A DNA stretch of 64,000 nt from Microbacterium sp. cf332. GTDB lineage: Bacteria; Actinomycetota; Actinomycetes; Actinomycetales; Microbacteriaceae. The position numbers and the translations under genes were made by a program. Where the stretch lies: NCBI RefSeq assembly GCF_900102175.1, contig NZ_FNKN01000004.1, forward strand, positions 30,786-94,785, written 5' to 3'. Below are positions 43,666-52,005 of the stretch, one piece after another; within the stretch, counting starts at the first letter, position 1; each line of letters begins with the position of its first letter. The notes under the pieces are model-generated. The model saw only the letters and a list, made by a program, of their open reading frames with translations, did no database searches and was not told the origin of the DNA.

Positions 43666-44154
43666 TCAGCTCGCGCGGATGCGCTCCGCCTCCGCGACGA
43701 CGACCGGGTCGACGCAGCCGCGGGCGAACCCGGCGATCCGACGGTCGATGTCACGCTGCAGGATGACAGCTCCGACACGTTCCGCGATCGGCGCGAGCCA
43801 CGCGGGACGGCAGCTGAAGTTGTAACGCCAGACGGCGAGCGTGCTCGTCGGATCGCCGTCGACGGGGGTGAAACGCCATCCGCCGCCCATGCGCTCGAAG
43901 AACCAGGAGCCCTTCGTCATCTTCATCCCGACGTTGGACGGCGGGTTGTACGAGACGTACTCGCTCTCCATCGCGAGACCGAATCGCTGAACAGTGAAGG
44001 TGCGGACCCCCTTGGCCGGGCGTTCCGCATCGATCAGGTGCTGGCGCCGGATGAACGGGTCCCAACGCTTGCGCACCTCGCCCTGCGTCTGCGACACGGC
44101 GAACGCCACGTCGACACTGACCGGGACGACGCATCGGGACTCGACGACGGGCAC
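43666..44154 (-). CDS. SRPBCC-like (polyketide cyclase/START-fold) protein
   Basis: Protein of 162 aa with the layout of the SRPBCC small-ligand-binding fold: an N-terminal strand VVESRCVVPVSVDVAFAVSQ, then RKRWDPFIRRQHLI, a central AKGVRTFTVQRFGLAMESEYVSYNPP, and a C-terminal helix DIDRRIAGFARGCVD. GTG start chosen so that the first strand begins at residue 4; in-frame codons further upstream give a low-complexity Arg/Gly tail. Ligand and role unknown. Convergent with the surface-protein gene, divergent from the aldo/keto reductase. Confidence 0.72.
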   Translation of the reverse strand: MPVVESRCVVPVSVDVAFAVSQTQGEVRKRWDPFIRRQHLIDAERPAKGVRTFTVQRFGLAMESEYVSYNPPSNVGMKMTKGSWFFERMGGGWRFTPVDGDPTSTLAVWRYNFSCRPAWLAPIAERVGAVILQRDIDRRIAGFARGCVDPVVVAEAERIRAS

Positions 44155-44280
44155 CCGCCCATCGTGGCACGATCGGCGCCGCGGCCCGCCGCTCGCACCG
44201 TGTCGTTTGATACCGACCCGCCTCAGCCCCACGGGCATCGATACTGGGATCTCCATCGCCTTCTAAATCAACGGAGAATC

Positions 44281-45216
44281 ATGCGCAGCGTCCCCCTCGG
44301 TCGGAGCAACATCCAGGTCCCCAACGTCGTCGCGGGGATGATGCGGATCGAGGAGCTGTCGGATGCCGACATCCGCGCCCTCTACGACCGCTCGCGCGCG
44401 GTCGGCATCGACTTCTTCGACCACGCCGACCTGTACGGCTCGGTGCGCCACGCCTGCGAACGACGGTTCACCGAGGCCCTGAAGCTGACGGCATCCGAGC
44501 GCGACGAGATCACGCTCCAGACCAAGACCGGCATCGTGGCAGACGACTGGCACTTCGACCACTCGTACGAGCACATCGTCACCTCCGCCGAGGAATCGCT
44601 CGAGGCGCTCGGCACCGACCGCATCGACGTGCTGCTGCTGCATCGTCCCGACGCGCTCGTCGAGCCGGACGAGGTCGCGCGCGCCTTTGACCACCTCGAA
44701 TCGTCGGGCAAGGTCCGCGCGTTCGGCGTCTCGAACCACACACCGCGCCAGATCGATCTGCTGAAGACGGCCGTGTCGCAGCCGCTCGTGGCCAACCAGG
44801 TGCAGCTGTCGATCACGCATTCGACGCTCATCGCACAGGGCCTCGCGTCGAACATGGTCGGCGAGGACGACTCGATCACGCGCGACGGCGGCGGTCTCGT
44901 CGACTATTCACGCATCAACGGCATCACGCTGCAGGCGTGGTCGCCGTTCCAGAAGGGCTTCTTCGACGGTGTCATCTTCGGCGCCGAGGAGTATCCCGAA
45001 TTGAACGCCAAGCTCGACGAGCTCGCGGCGAAGTACGGTGTGACGCCGACGGCGATCGCGACCGCATGGATCACCCGCCACCCCGCCGGCATCCAGGTGG
45101 TACTCGGCACGACCAACCCGCAGCGCGTCGCGGATGCCGCCGCGGGCAGCGACATCCCGCTCACACGCGGCGAGTGGTACGGACTCATCCAGGCCGCCGG
45201 CCACAAGGTGCCCTGA
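44281..45216 (+). CDS. Aldo/keto reductase
   Basis: Protein of 311 aa with the AKR barrel and tetrad: Asp in FFDHADLYG, Lys in LQTKTGI, and Tyr in the same HADLYG segment. Family signatures include VLLLHRPDALVEPDEVARAF and SGKVRAFGVSNHTPRQIDLL. The C-terminal cofactor region is VLGTTNPQRVADAA. Closest in style to the YdhF/yajO-like oxidoreductases. ATG with ggaga six bases upstream; the longer open frame extending upstream runs antisense to the SRPBCC gene. NADPH-dependent reduction of a carbonyl compound; substrate unknown. Confidence 0.92.
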   Translation: MRSVPLGRSNIQVPNVVAGMMRIEELSDADIRALYDRSRAVGIDFFDHADLYGSVRHACERRFTEALKLTASERDEITLQTKTGIVADDWHFDHSYEHIVTSAEESLEALGTDRIDVLLLHRPDALVEPDEVARAFDHLESSGKVRAFGVSNHTPRQIDLLKTAVSQPLVANQVQLSITHSTLIAQGLASNMVGEDDSITRDGGGLVDYSRINGITLQAWSPFQKGFFDGVIFGAEEYPELNAKLDELAAKYGVTPTAIATAWITRHPAGIQVVLGTTNPQRVADAAAGSDIPLTRGEWYGLIQAAGHKVP

Positions 45217-45227
45217 GCGGGAGAACG

Positions 45228-45938
45228 TCACTCGCAGCCGACCCCGTCTCCATCGCGGTCGAGGTGGCGTCCGTAACCGGGGTCGCCCGACCGCACCGGC
45301 GCGGCTCCGGCGCTACGGGCCGCCGTGCAATTCTCGTAGTAGGCGTATGCCGGCGCTGCCGGGGCCACGGCAACGGGTTCTTGCGACACCGGGGATTGCA
45401 CCGACCGCGAAGAGAGTTGTCCCTCCAGGTCGGCGATACGCGCTGCGCGCGCGTCGAGTTCGGTCTGTGAGGCGGTTGCCGCAGTCTCCATATCGGTAAT
45501 TTGGCTCGTTGCGGTGGTAAGCGACGCCGTGGCCGTCGCGAGTTCGTCCAACGCAGTGTCGAGGTCGGCATACGCCTCATCGAGATTTGCGCGCACTTCC
45601 TCGAGCACGGTGTCATTCTCGGCTGCCGCGGTGTCCGCGGCCGCGATATCGGTTTCGAGCGAAGTCACGTGCTCTTTGAGAGAAGTCACCTCTTTCGCCG
45701 CCCCGGCGCCACCCATCCCGCCGCCCAGAAACAGTCCCACCACAAGCGCCGACCCGGTCACGATCAGCCCCGTCTTGCGCGATACGGTGCCAGCGAGGAT
45801 TGCCGTCTTCCCCGCTGACCGGCGCTTCTCTCGCTCGTCAGCAGGTTCGACCCAGGCCGTCCCATCCCAATAGCGCAGGTCTCCGCCCGCATGTTCAGCC
45901 GGATACCAACCGGCCGCGGGCAAAAGCGATTCCGTCAT
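45228..45938 (-). CDS. DUF2510 - coiled coil - Excalibur protein
   Basis: Protein of 236 aa. An N-terminal DUF2510 motif (AGWYPAEHAGGDLRYWDGTAWV, about residues 9-30) is cytoplasmic, a membrane helix spans about 57-80 (GLIVTGSALVVGLFLGGGMGG), and residues about 84-175 form an Ala/Asp/Thr-rich coiled coil. The C-terminus is a complete Excalibur calcium-binding motif (YYENCTAARSAG to DRDGDGVGCE, 200-236). Start at the ATG with gggag six bases upstream; ATGs at two and fourteen codons earlier are alternatives. Likely an envelope protein with a Ca-binding extracellular tip. Convergent with the aldo/keto reductase, 12 bp apart. Confidence 0.85.
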   Translation of the reverse strand: MTESLLPAAGWYPAEHAGGDLRYWDGTAWVEPADEREKRRSAGKTAILAGTVSRKTGLIVTGSALVVGLFLGGGMGGAGAAKEVTSLKEHVTSLETDIAAADTAAAENDTVLEEVRANLDEAYADLDTALDELATATASLTTATSQITDMETAATASQTELDARAARIADLEGQLSSRSVQSPVSQEPVAVAPAAPAYAYYENCTAARSAGAAPVRSGDPGYGRHLDRDGDGVGCE

Positions 45939-46297
45939 GTACATCTCCCCCAGTGCGAGGACGCGATCACCGCTGTCCATTTGCGCGCGCCCCCCGGCGC
46001 GAATCCGCGCACATCATGTCAGGCGCGAGGTGCTCGCCGCCACATCACCTGCGAAATCGTGATCATCTGTCTGTGTGGCTCACGCCCGCAAATTCCTGCC
46101 CCTCGCATTTTTTTGCGCAAGCGAAAAGCTGGAATCAAGCCCTAGCCGCCAGTATCTGCGCACTGCTACGTTTCGCGGAACGCGCTGATGTCTTGGGGGG
46201 CAAGCGCGTTCTCGGCCCCATCCGCGCTCTCGGAGCGATCAAGGTAGATCGGTCGATCCTGCGCGCGGGATCATCGCCACACGATCATGAGGTTTTC
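45939..46297. other. 359-bp divergent intergenic region
   Basis: No coding potential seen. It contains a run of seven T (46108-46114) followed by the palindrome TTGCGCAA (46113-46120), and a 9-bp dyad GAACGCGCT (46178-46186)/AGCGCGTTC (46203-46211) whose 16-nt loop holds TTGGGGGG. The dyad is in the probable leader of the surface protein starting at 46298 and could be a structured 5' UTR. I cannot match it to a known riboswitch. Promoters for both flanking genes must lie here, but no convincing -35/-10 pair stands out. Confidence 0.5.
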
Positions 46298-47839
46298 ATG
46301 TCTGTTCATACGTCCTTGCGGCGGAAAGCGCTCGCCTTCCCCGTCGCCCTCGTCGTCGCGCTCGGCGCGGCCGGGTTCGCAGCCGCACCCGCCCACGCCG
46401 CGCCCGTCGACCCGACGGCGGAGGAGTCCGTCCCGGTCGAGGTGACGCTCGAGACGGAAGGCGACGACGAGTCGCTGCCGGCCCCTGTCACCGAAGAGCC
46501 CGCGGCCCCCGCGCCGGACGCCGAGGCGGTCCCGGAGGAAGAAGCGCTGCCCGAGGTCGAAGTGGAGCCCGGAACGGAGCCCGGGGCCGAGGGAGACCCG
46601 ACCGTTCCCGTCCCGGACGCCGAGGTCGAGCCGGCTCCCGCGCCCGGCGACGAGGTCGAGCCGGCGCCCGGCGACGATGTCGAGCCGGCGCCCGCGCCGG
46701 GCGAGGCGATCCCCTTCACGGTGCTCAGCCCGGCCCCGGATGCCACGACGCTCACCCGCACCGTGCTGTTCGCGGGAACCGGAACCGACGGCGCGACCGT
46801 CACGGTGACCGACGCCGACGGCGCGGTGCTGCCGGGATCGCTGCCGGCGACGGTCACGGGCGGCGCATGGACGACCATCGCCACATACGCCGACGACGCG
46901 GAGGCCGCACAGACGGTCACCATCACGCTGATCGCCGAGGGCGCCGAGCCCGAGAGCCGGACGGTCTCGTTCACGCTGCCCGACCCCGACGCGGACGTGC
47001 CGTTCGAGGTCCTCACACCGGCGTCCGGCGAGACGCTTCCGACCCGCACCGTCGCCTTCTCGGGCACGGGCGACGAGGGCGCCATCGTCACGGTGCTCGG
47101 CACCGACGGCCTGCCCCTGCCGGGAACGCAGCCCGTCACGGTCGTCGCGGGGGTGTGGCTCGTGGCCGCGACCTACGCCGATGACGCCCCGGTCTCGCAG
47201 ACCGCGACCGTCACGCTCGCCGTCGAGGGCGAAGACCTGCAGACGCGGGAAGTCTCGTTCGAGCTCCCCGCCGCCCCCGCCCTGCCTGCTCCGGTCATCA
47301 CGAGCCCGGCCGCGGGCGAGGTCGTCACCGGAACGCAGGTGACCTTCCGCGGCACCGGCCAGCCCGGCGCGTTCGTCGGCCTGCTCGTCGTCCCGACGGC
47401 CCTCGCCGGCGAGGTTCCGCTCGGCGAAACCACCGACGGGGAGATGTCGCTGTCGGCCGTCGAGCCCGCAGCCGCCCCCGCACCGGCCGACCCCGCCGAC
47501 CCGATCCTGGTCGCCGCGGACGGCACGTGGTCGGTCACGGTTGCCCTCGCGCCCGAGGACTACACCGTCATCGCGCTCCAGGCCTCGGACGAGGCGGGCA
47601 CCACCGGCCTGTCCGACCCGTCCGCGCCCGTCGCGTTCACCCTGCGCGCCGCTCCCGCCGTCGTGCCGGCCGTCGCGGGCTCGGGCTCGGGTTCGGGTTC
47701 GGGTTCGGGTTCGGGCAGCGGTCGCCTGGCTGCCACCGGCGGCGAGGACGTCACCGGCCTGTTCGGCATCAGCATCCTCGTGATGCTCGCGGGTGCGGCG
47801 ACCGTCGTCGTCTCCCGCCGCCGCGCGACGCAGAGCTGA
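46298..47839 (+). CDS. LAxTG-anchored surface protein with Ig-like repeats
   Basis: Secreted protein of 513 aa. A Sec signal (MSVHTSLRRKALAFPVALVVA to AHA, cleavage near 34) is followed by an acidic Pro/Glu-rich stalk (about 36-136) with repeated VEPAPAPGDE-like units, three Ig-like domains (about 138-228, 229-319, 322-445; cores FAGTGTDGATVTV, FSGTGDEGAIVTV, FRGTGQPGAFVGL), a Gly-Ser hexamer-repeat linker and LAATG at 477-481, then a membrane helix and RRR tail. Sortase class E-type wall anchoring is predicted. ATG preceded by gagg at five bases. Likely adhesin or wall structural protein. Confidence 0.86.
   Translation: MSVHTSLRRKALAFPVALVVALGAAGFAAAPAHAAPVDPTAEESVPVEVTLETEGDDESLPAPVTEEPAAPAPDAEAVPEEEALPEVEVEPGTEPGAEGDPTVPVPDAEVEPAPAPGDEVEPAPGDDVEPAPAPGEAIPFTVLSPAPDATTLTRTVLFAGTGTDGATVTVTDADGAVLPGSLPATVTGGAWTTIATYADDAEAAQTVTITLIAEGAEPESRTVSFTLPDPDADVPFEVLTPASGETLPTRTVAFSGTGDEGAIVTVLGTDGLPLPGTQPVTVVAGVWLVAATYADDAPVSQTATVTLAVEGEDLQTREVSFELPAAPALPAPVITSPAAGEVVTGTQVTFRGTGQPGAFVGLLVVPTALAGEVPLGETTDGEMSLSAVEPAAAPAPADPADPILVAADGTWSVTVALAPEDYTVIALQASDEAGTTGLSDPSAPVAFTLRAAPAVVPAVAGSGSGSGSGSGSGSGRLAATGGEDVTGLFGISILVMLAGAATVVVSRRRATQS
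47681..47716 (+). repeat. TCGGGY hexamer repeat, six units, coding Gly-Ser linker
   Basis: Six consecutive TCGGGC/TCGGGT units in frame encode (Ser-Gly)n just before the LAATG anchor of the surface protein. Length changes in whole units would keep the frame. Confidence 0.85.
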
Positions 47840-47860
47840 CACACCTCAGCACCGGTCACA

Positions 47861-47896
47861 GAGGGCGTCCGTCGGTCAGCGCCGGCGGGCGCCCTC
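47861..47896. terminator. Bidirectional hairpin terminator
   Basis: GAGGGCGTCCG (47861-47871) pairs with CGGGCGCCCTC (47886-47896), one G-U pair, 14-nt loop, between the convergent surface-protein and selO genes. Confidence 0.7.
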
Positions 47897-47930
47897 CGTC
47901 GTGTCTCCCGAAATCGAGGCCGACGCTCTC

Positions 47931-49382
47931 TCAGGTGCCGCAGAACGTCCGGTAGCCGGCCGCGAAGTCGGGACCGGCGGGCTGGGCGTACCGCTCCGCG
48001 CCGGCACGCGCGGTGAACGGCGTCGACAGCACGGTCGTCAGCCAGCCGAGCGGTTCGAGGTCGCCCGCGGTCGCGGCGGCGAGCGCCTCCTCGACGAGGT
48101 GGTTCCGGGGAACGTAGATCGGGTTCGCCGCATCCATCGCACCCGGGTCGGGGCCGAGCGCGCGCCAGCGGTCCAGCCAACCGGCCAACGCAGGGTCTCC
48201 GCCCAGCGCAGCCTCGACACCGCTGTCGTCTCCGCGAGCGGCGTCGGACAGCGCGCGGAACGTCGACGTGTAGTCGGCGCGGGCGCGCCCGAGCATCTCG
48301 TGGAAGTCGCCGGCGAGCGCCTCGACCTCGTCGTCCGCGACGCGGAGCCCGAGCTTGCAGCGCATCCCTGCCGTCCGCGCCGCGGCGAACCGCGGGCGGA
48401 ACTCCGCCAAGGCTTCCTGAGCCAGCTCGACGGCTCTTTCGAGTTCGTCGTCGAAGAGCGGCAGCATCGCCTCGGCCAGTCGCGCGAGGTTCCACTCGGC
48501 GATGTAGGGCTGGCTGCCGTACGCGTACCGCCCGCCGGTGTCGATCGAGCTGTACACGGTCGCCGGGTCGTACGCGTCGAGGAACGCGCAGGGCCCGTAG
48601 TCGATCGTCTCGCCCGAGAGCGTCACGTTGTCGGTGTTCATGACGCCGTGGATGAAGCCGACCAGCATCCACTGCGCCACGAGGTCGGCCTGCGCGTGCA
48701 CGACGGCGCGGAACAGCCCGAGCGCCGGGACGTCGTCGTCCGCCGCGGCCGGGTGGTGCCGCGAGATCGCGTAGTCGACGACGGCGCGCAGCACATCGAT
48801 GTCACCCGTCCCGCGCGCGAACTCGACGCTGCCCACGCGCAGGTGGCTCGCGGCGGTCCGCACGAGCACCGCGCCCGGCAGGGCGGTCTCGCGCAGCACG
48901 TCGCGACCGGTCGCGACGACGGCGAGCGATCGGGTCGTCGGGATGCCGAGGGCGTGCATCGCCTCGCTCATGACGTACTCCCGCAGCATCGGGCCGACGG
49001 CCGCGAGCCCGTCGCCGGCACGGGCGAACGGCGTGGGTCCCGACCCCTTCAGGTGCAGGTCGCGCAGCGAGCCGTCGGGGGCGGCGACCTCGCCGAGCAG
49101 CAGGGCGCGTCCATCGCCCAGCCGCGGCGAGAACCCGCCGAACTGGTGGCCGGCGTACGCCTGCGCCACGGGCTGCGCCCCCTCGGGCAGCGCGGCACCG
49201 ACGAGCAGTGCCACGCCCGCGGGGCTGCGCAGGAAGGCCGCGTCGAGCCCCATCTCGGCCGCGAGGCCCTCGTTGAGCACGAGCAGGCGGGGGTCGGGCG
49301 CCGGATCGGCCGACCACGGACGCGCGAGGGCCGGCAGCGCATCGGCGAAGTCGTGTGACAGCGACAGCAGAACCGGAGGCAT
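47931..49382 (-). CDS. selO: SelO/YdiU-family protein adenylyltransferase (AMPylase)
   Basis: Pseudokinase-fold enzyme of 483 aa that transfers AMP from ATP to protein hydroxyls, linked to redox stress. Seen: [19 protein letters not shown] at 75-93, ATP-binding Lys112 in [24 protein letters not shown] at 245-252 and DYGPCAFLD at 261-269 with the metal-binding Asp residues. Cys265 and Cys481, the latter in the C-terminal FCGT, match the positions of the regulatory disulfide described for E. coli SelO and the selenocysteine-like C-terminus of eukaryotic homologues. Full length. No adjacent substrate gene is evident. Confidence 0.93.
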   Translation of the reverse strand: MPPVLLSLSHDFADALPALARPWSADPAPDPRLLVLNEGLAAEMGLDAAFLRSPAGVALLVGAALPEGAQPVAQAYAGHQFGGFSPRLGDGRALLLGEVAAPDGSLRDLHLKGSGPTPFARAGDGLAAVGPMLREYVMSEAMHALGIPTTRSLAVVATGRDVLRETALPGAVLVRTAASHLRVGSVEFARGTGDIDVLRAVVDYAISRHHPAAADDDVPALGLFRAVVHAQADLVAQWMLVGFIHGVMNTDNVTLSGETIDYGPCAFLDAYDPATVYSSIDTGGRYAYGSQPYIAEWNLARLAEAMLPLFDDELERAVELAQEALAEFRPRFAAARTAGMRCKLGLRVADDEVEALAGDFHEMLGRARADYTSTFRALSDAARGDDSGVEAALGGDPALAGWLDRWRALGPDPGAMDAANPIYVPRNHLVEEALAAATAGDLEPLGWLTTVLSTPFTARAGAERYAQPAGPDFAAGYRTFCGT

Positions 49383-49506
49383 GGTCCGAGGCTACGCGCG
49401 CCGCGGACGCCGGGGGCCGCCCGCCGTCTTGCACGTTTACACATCCGTCATCCGTTCTTGATAGGAATGGGTGGCGGTCCGCTCGGGTCCGCGGAGAGCG
49501 AGCACC

Positions 49507-50817
49507 ATGCGTCTGTCGGTCATCGGTTGCGGTTACCTCGGAGCGGTCCACGCCGCGGCGATGGCATCCATCGGGCACGAGGTCGTCGGGATCGACGTCG
49601 ACGAGCGCAAGATCGCCTCGCTCTCGAAGGGCGACGCCCCCTTCTTCGAGCCCGGCCTGCAGGAGATCCTGAGCGAGGGGCTGGCCTCGGGCCGTCTGCG
49701 CTTCTCGACCGACATGGCGGATGCCGCGGGCGCCGCCGTCCACTTCGTCGGCGTCGGCACCCCGCAGCAGAAGGACGGCTACGCGGCCGACATGACATAC
49801 GTCAACGCCGCCGTCGACGCCCTCATCCCCCACCTCGCGGCGGGCGACATCGTCGCCGGCAAGTCGACGGTCCCCGTCGGCACCGCCGCGACGCTCGCCG
49901 AGCGCGTGACCCCGACGGGGGCGACGCTCGTCTGGAACCCCGAGTTCCTGCGCGAAGGCTGGGCCGTGCAGGACACCGTCGACCCCGATCGTCTGGTCGC
50001 GGGCGTCCCCGCGGGCGCCGATGGCGAGCGCGCCGCGGATATCCTGCGCGAGGTCTACCACCCCTCGGTCGCCAAGGGCACGCCGTTCATCGTCACCGAC
50101 CTCGCGACCGCCGAACTCGTCAAGGTCGCCGCCAACGCCTTCCTGGCCACGAAGATCAGCTTCATCAACGCGATGGCCGAGATCGCCGAGGTCACCGGCG
50201 CCGACGTCACGACCCTCGCCGACGCGATCGGGCACGACGCGCGCATCGGCCGCCGCTTCCTCGGAGCCGGCATCGGATTCGGCGGCGGCTGCCTGCCGAA
50301 GGACATCCGCGCCTTCTCGGCCCGTGCCGAGGAGCTCGGCCGCGGCGAGTCGGTCGCATTCCTGCGCGAGATCGACGCGATCAACATGCGCCGCCGCGAC
50401 CGCGCCGTCGACCTCGTCGTCGACGCGTTCGGTGGCTCGGTCTACAAGAAGAACATCACGGTGCTCGGCGCGGCGTTCAAGCCGCACAGCGACGACATCC
50501 GCGACTCCCCCGCCCTCGACGTCGCCGTGCGCCTGCACGGCCTGGGCGCCTGGGTCACCGTCACCGATCCCGAGGCGATCGAGAACGCGCGCCGTGTGCA
50601 CCCGCAGCTGAACTACGTCGAGGACCGCGACGAGGCCCTACGCGCAGCCGACGCCGTCATCGTGGTGACCGAGTGGGACGAGTACCGCCGTCAGCTCGAC
50701 CCCGCGCACGCCGCGACCCTCGCCACGGGCCGCGTCGTCGTCGACGGTCGCAACTGCCTCGACGCCGACGCCTGGCGTGCGGCCGGCTGGGACTACCGCG
50801 GGATGGGACGCCCCTGA
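49507..50817 (+). CDS. UDP-glucose 6-dehydrogenase
   Basis: Protein of 436 aa. NAD-binding GCGYLG at residues 8-13, active-site Cys262 in GIGFGGGCLPKD, the NPEFLREG loop at 144-151, and the C-terminal UDP-binding region with FKPHSDDIRDSP. Oxidises UDP-glucose to UDP-glucuronate in two NAD-dependent steps, giving a precursor for acidic polysaccharides; it could feed the 20-38-kb locus although it lies 12 kb away. ATG 49507 is preferred over a GTG 12 codons earlier because the first strand (MRLSVIGCG) starts there. Monocistronic or followed by the acyl-CoA dehydrogenase operon after a 96-bp gap. Confidence 0.93.
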   Translation: MRLSVIGCGYLGAVHAAAMASIGHEVVGIDVDERKIASLSKGDAPFFEPGLQEILSEGLASGRLRFSTDMADAAGAAVHFVGVGTPQQKDGYAADMTYVNAAVDALIPHLAAGDIVAGKSTVPVGTAATLAERVTPTGATLVWNPEFLREGWAVQDTVDPDRLVAGVPAGADGERAADILREVYHPSVAKGTPFIVTDLATAELVKVAANAFLATKISFINAMAEIAEVTGADVTTLADAIGHDARIGRRFLGAGIGFGGGCLPKDIRAFSARAEELGRGESVAFLREIDAINMRRRDRAVDLVVDAFGGSVYKKNITVLGAAFKPHSDDIRDSPALDVAVRLHGLGAWVTVTDPEAIENARRVHPQLNYVEDRDEALRAADAVIVVTEWDEYRRQLDPAHAATLATGRVVVDGRNCLDADAWRAAGWDYRGMGRP

Positions 50818-50913
50818 CGCGCATCCCGGCCTCGCGCGCAACCCTGCGGCGCATATCGGATCGATCTCCCGCATCCGGCCCGCTCCGCGTATCGCGGCAG
50901 AGATGATGGAGCG

Positions 50914-52005
50914 GTGCCCGCTCCTCTTGACGCACCCACCGTCCTCTCGCTCGGCGAGAGTTCGAACGGTGCGCCGGTCCTCGCATCGCCGACCGTCGTC
51001 GCCGCGCTCTCGGCGGCCGCGGGCGTCACGGGCTTCGGCACGGACGCGGCCGCGACCCTCGACTGGGCGGTGACGGTCGGCGCGTCACGCCCGGCGGAGC
51101 GGCCGCTCGTCGACGACTGGTCGCTGCTCGCGTCGGTCGCCGCCCGCGACGTCGCCGCGGCGCGCATCCTCGAACCGCACCTCGACGCTCTCGACATCCT
51201 CGCTCAGGCGCACCACGACGGGATCGACGTCGAGCTCGACGCGGTCGGCGCGGATGCCGGTTCGACGTGGGGCGTCTTCGCCGCCGAGGGGCCGAACGCC
51301 CGCCTCGACGCGCAGCTCACACCCGGGGGCTGGCGCCTGACCGGCACCAAGCCGTGGTGTTCGCTGGCCGAACACCTCACTCACGCCCTCGTCACCGCGT
51401 GGACCGGCGACGAGCGGCGACTGTTCGCCGTCGCACTGCAGACCGCGGCGGTGTCCGCCCGCAGCGGGCCGTGGCACGCCCGGGGGCTCAGCCAGGTGGT
51501 CAGCGCGCCGGTCGACTTCTCCGCGGCGACCGCCGTGCCCGTGGGCGACGCTGGCTGGTACCTGCGGCGCCCCGGCTTCGCACGCGGCGGCGTGGGCGTC
51601 GCGGCGTGCTGGTGGGGCGGCGCCCTCCCGCTCCGGACCGCCCTCCTCGAGGCCACGCGGCGACCGGCCGCCGACCAGCTGTCGCACACCCACCTGGGTC
51701 GCGTCGACGTCGCACTGTGGAGTGCCCGGCTGACGCTGCAGTCCGCGGCTCGCGTGATGGACGACCCCGGCACACCCTCCAGCGACCCGGGGACGCTCGC
51801 GACGCGCACACGCACGGTCGTCGCGGATGCCGTCGAGCTGGCGCTGACCGAGACGTCGCGCGCGCTCGGCCCGCTCCCCCTCGTCGCCGACGAGGCCCAT
51901 GCACGGCGGGTCGCCGACCTGCAGATCTACCTGCGCCAGCATCACGCCGACCGCGACCTGGCGCGCATCGGGACGAGCGTGAGCGAGGGGCGCGGCGCGT
52001 GGTGA
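50914..52005 (+). CDS. Acyl-CoA dehydrogenase-like protein
   Basis: Protein of 363 aa, in the range of the ACAD family but divergent. Recognisable are the flavin-binding middle strand region (GGWRLTGTKPWCSLAEHLTHALVTAW near 130-155), a helical C-terminal domain (HTHLGRVDVALWSARLTLQSAARVM) and QIYLRQHHADRDLARIG at the end, where family members carry the R-x-x-I-F-x-G-x-x-E-like region. The expected catalytic Glu cannot be identified with confidence. GTG start. First gene of an operon with overlapping stop/start signals to the PIG-L/methyltransferase and GT2 genes, so probably a dedicated biosynthetic enzyme rather than beta-oxidation. Confidence 0.83.
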   Translation: MPAPLDAPTVLSLGESSNGAPVLASPTVVAALSAAAGVTGFGTDAAATLDWAVTVGASRPAERPLVDDWSLLASVAARDVAAARILEPHLDALDILAQAHHDGIDVELDAVGADAGSTWGVFAAEGPNARLDAQLTPGGWRLTGTKPWCSLAEHLTHALVTAWTGDERRLFAVALQTAAVSARSGPWHARGLSQVVSAPVDFSAATAVPVGDAGWYLRRPGFARGGVGVAACWWGGALPLRTALLEATRRPAADQLSHTHLGRVDVALWSARLTLQSAARVMDDPGTPSSDPGTLATRTRTVVADAVELALTETSRALGPLPLVADEAHARRVADLQIYLRQHHADRDLARIGTSVSEGRGAW

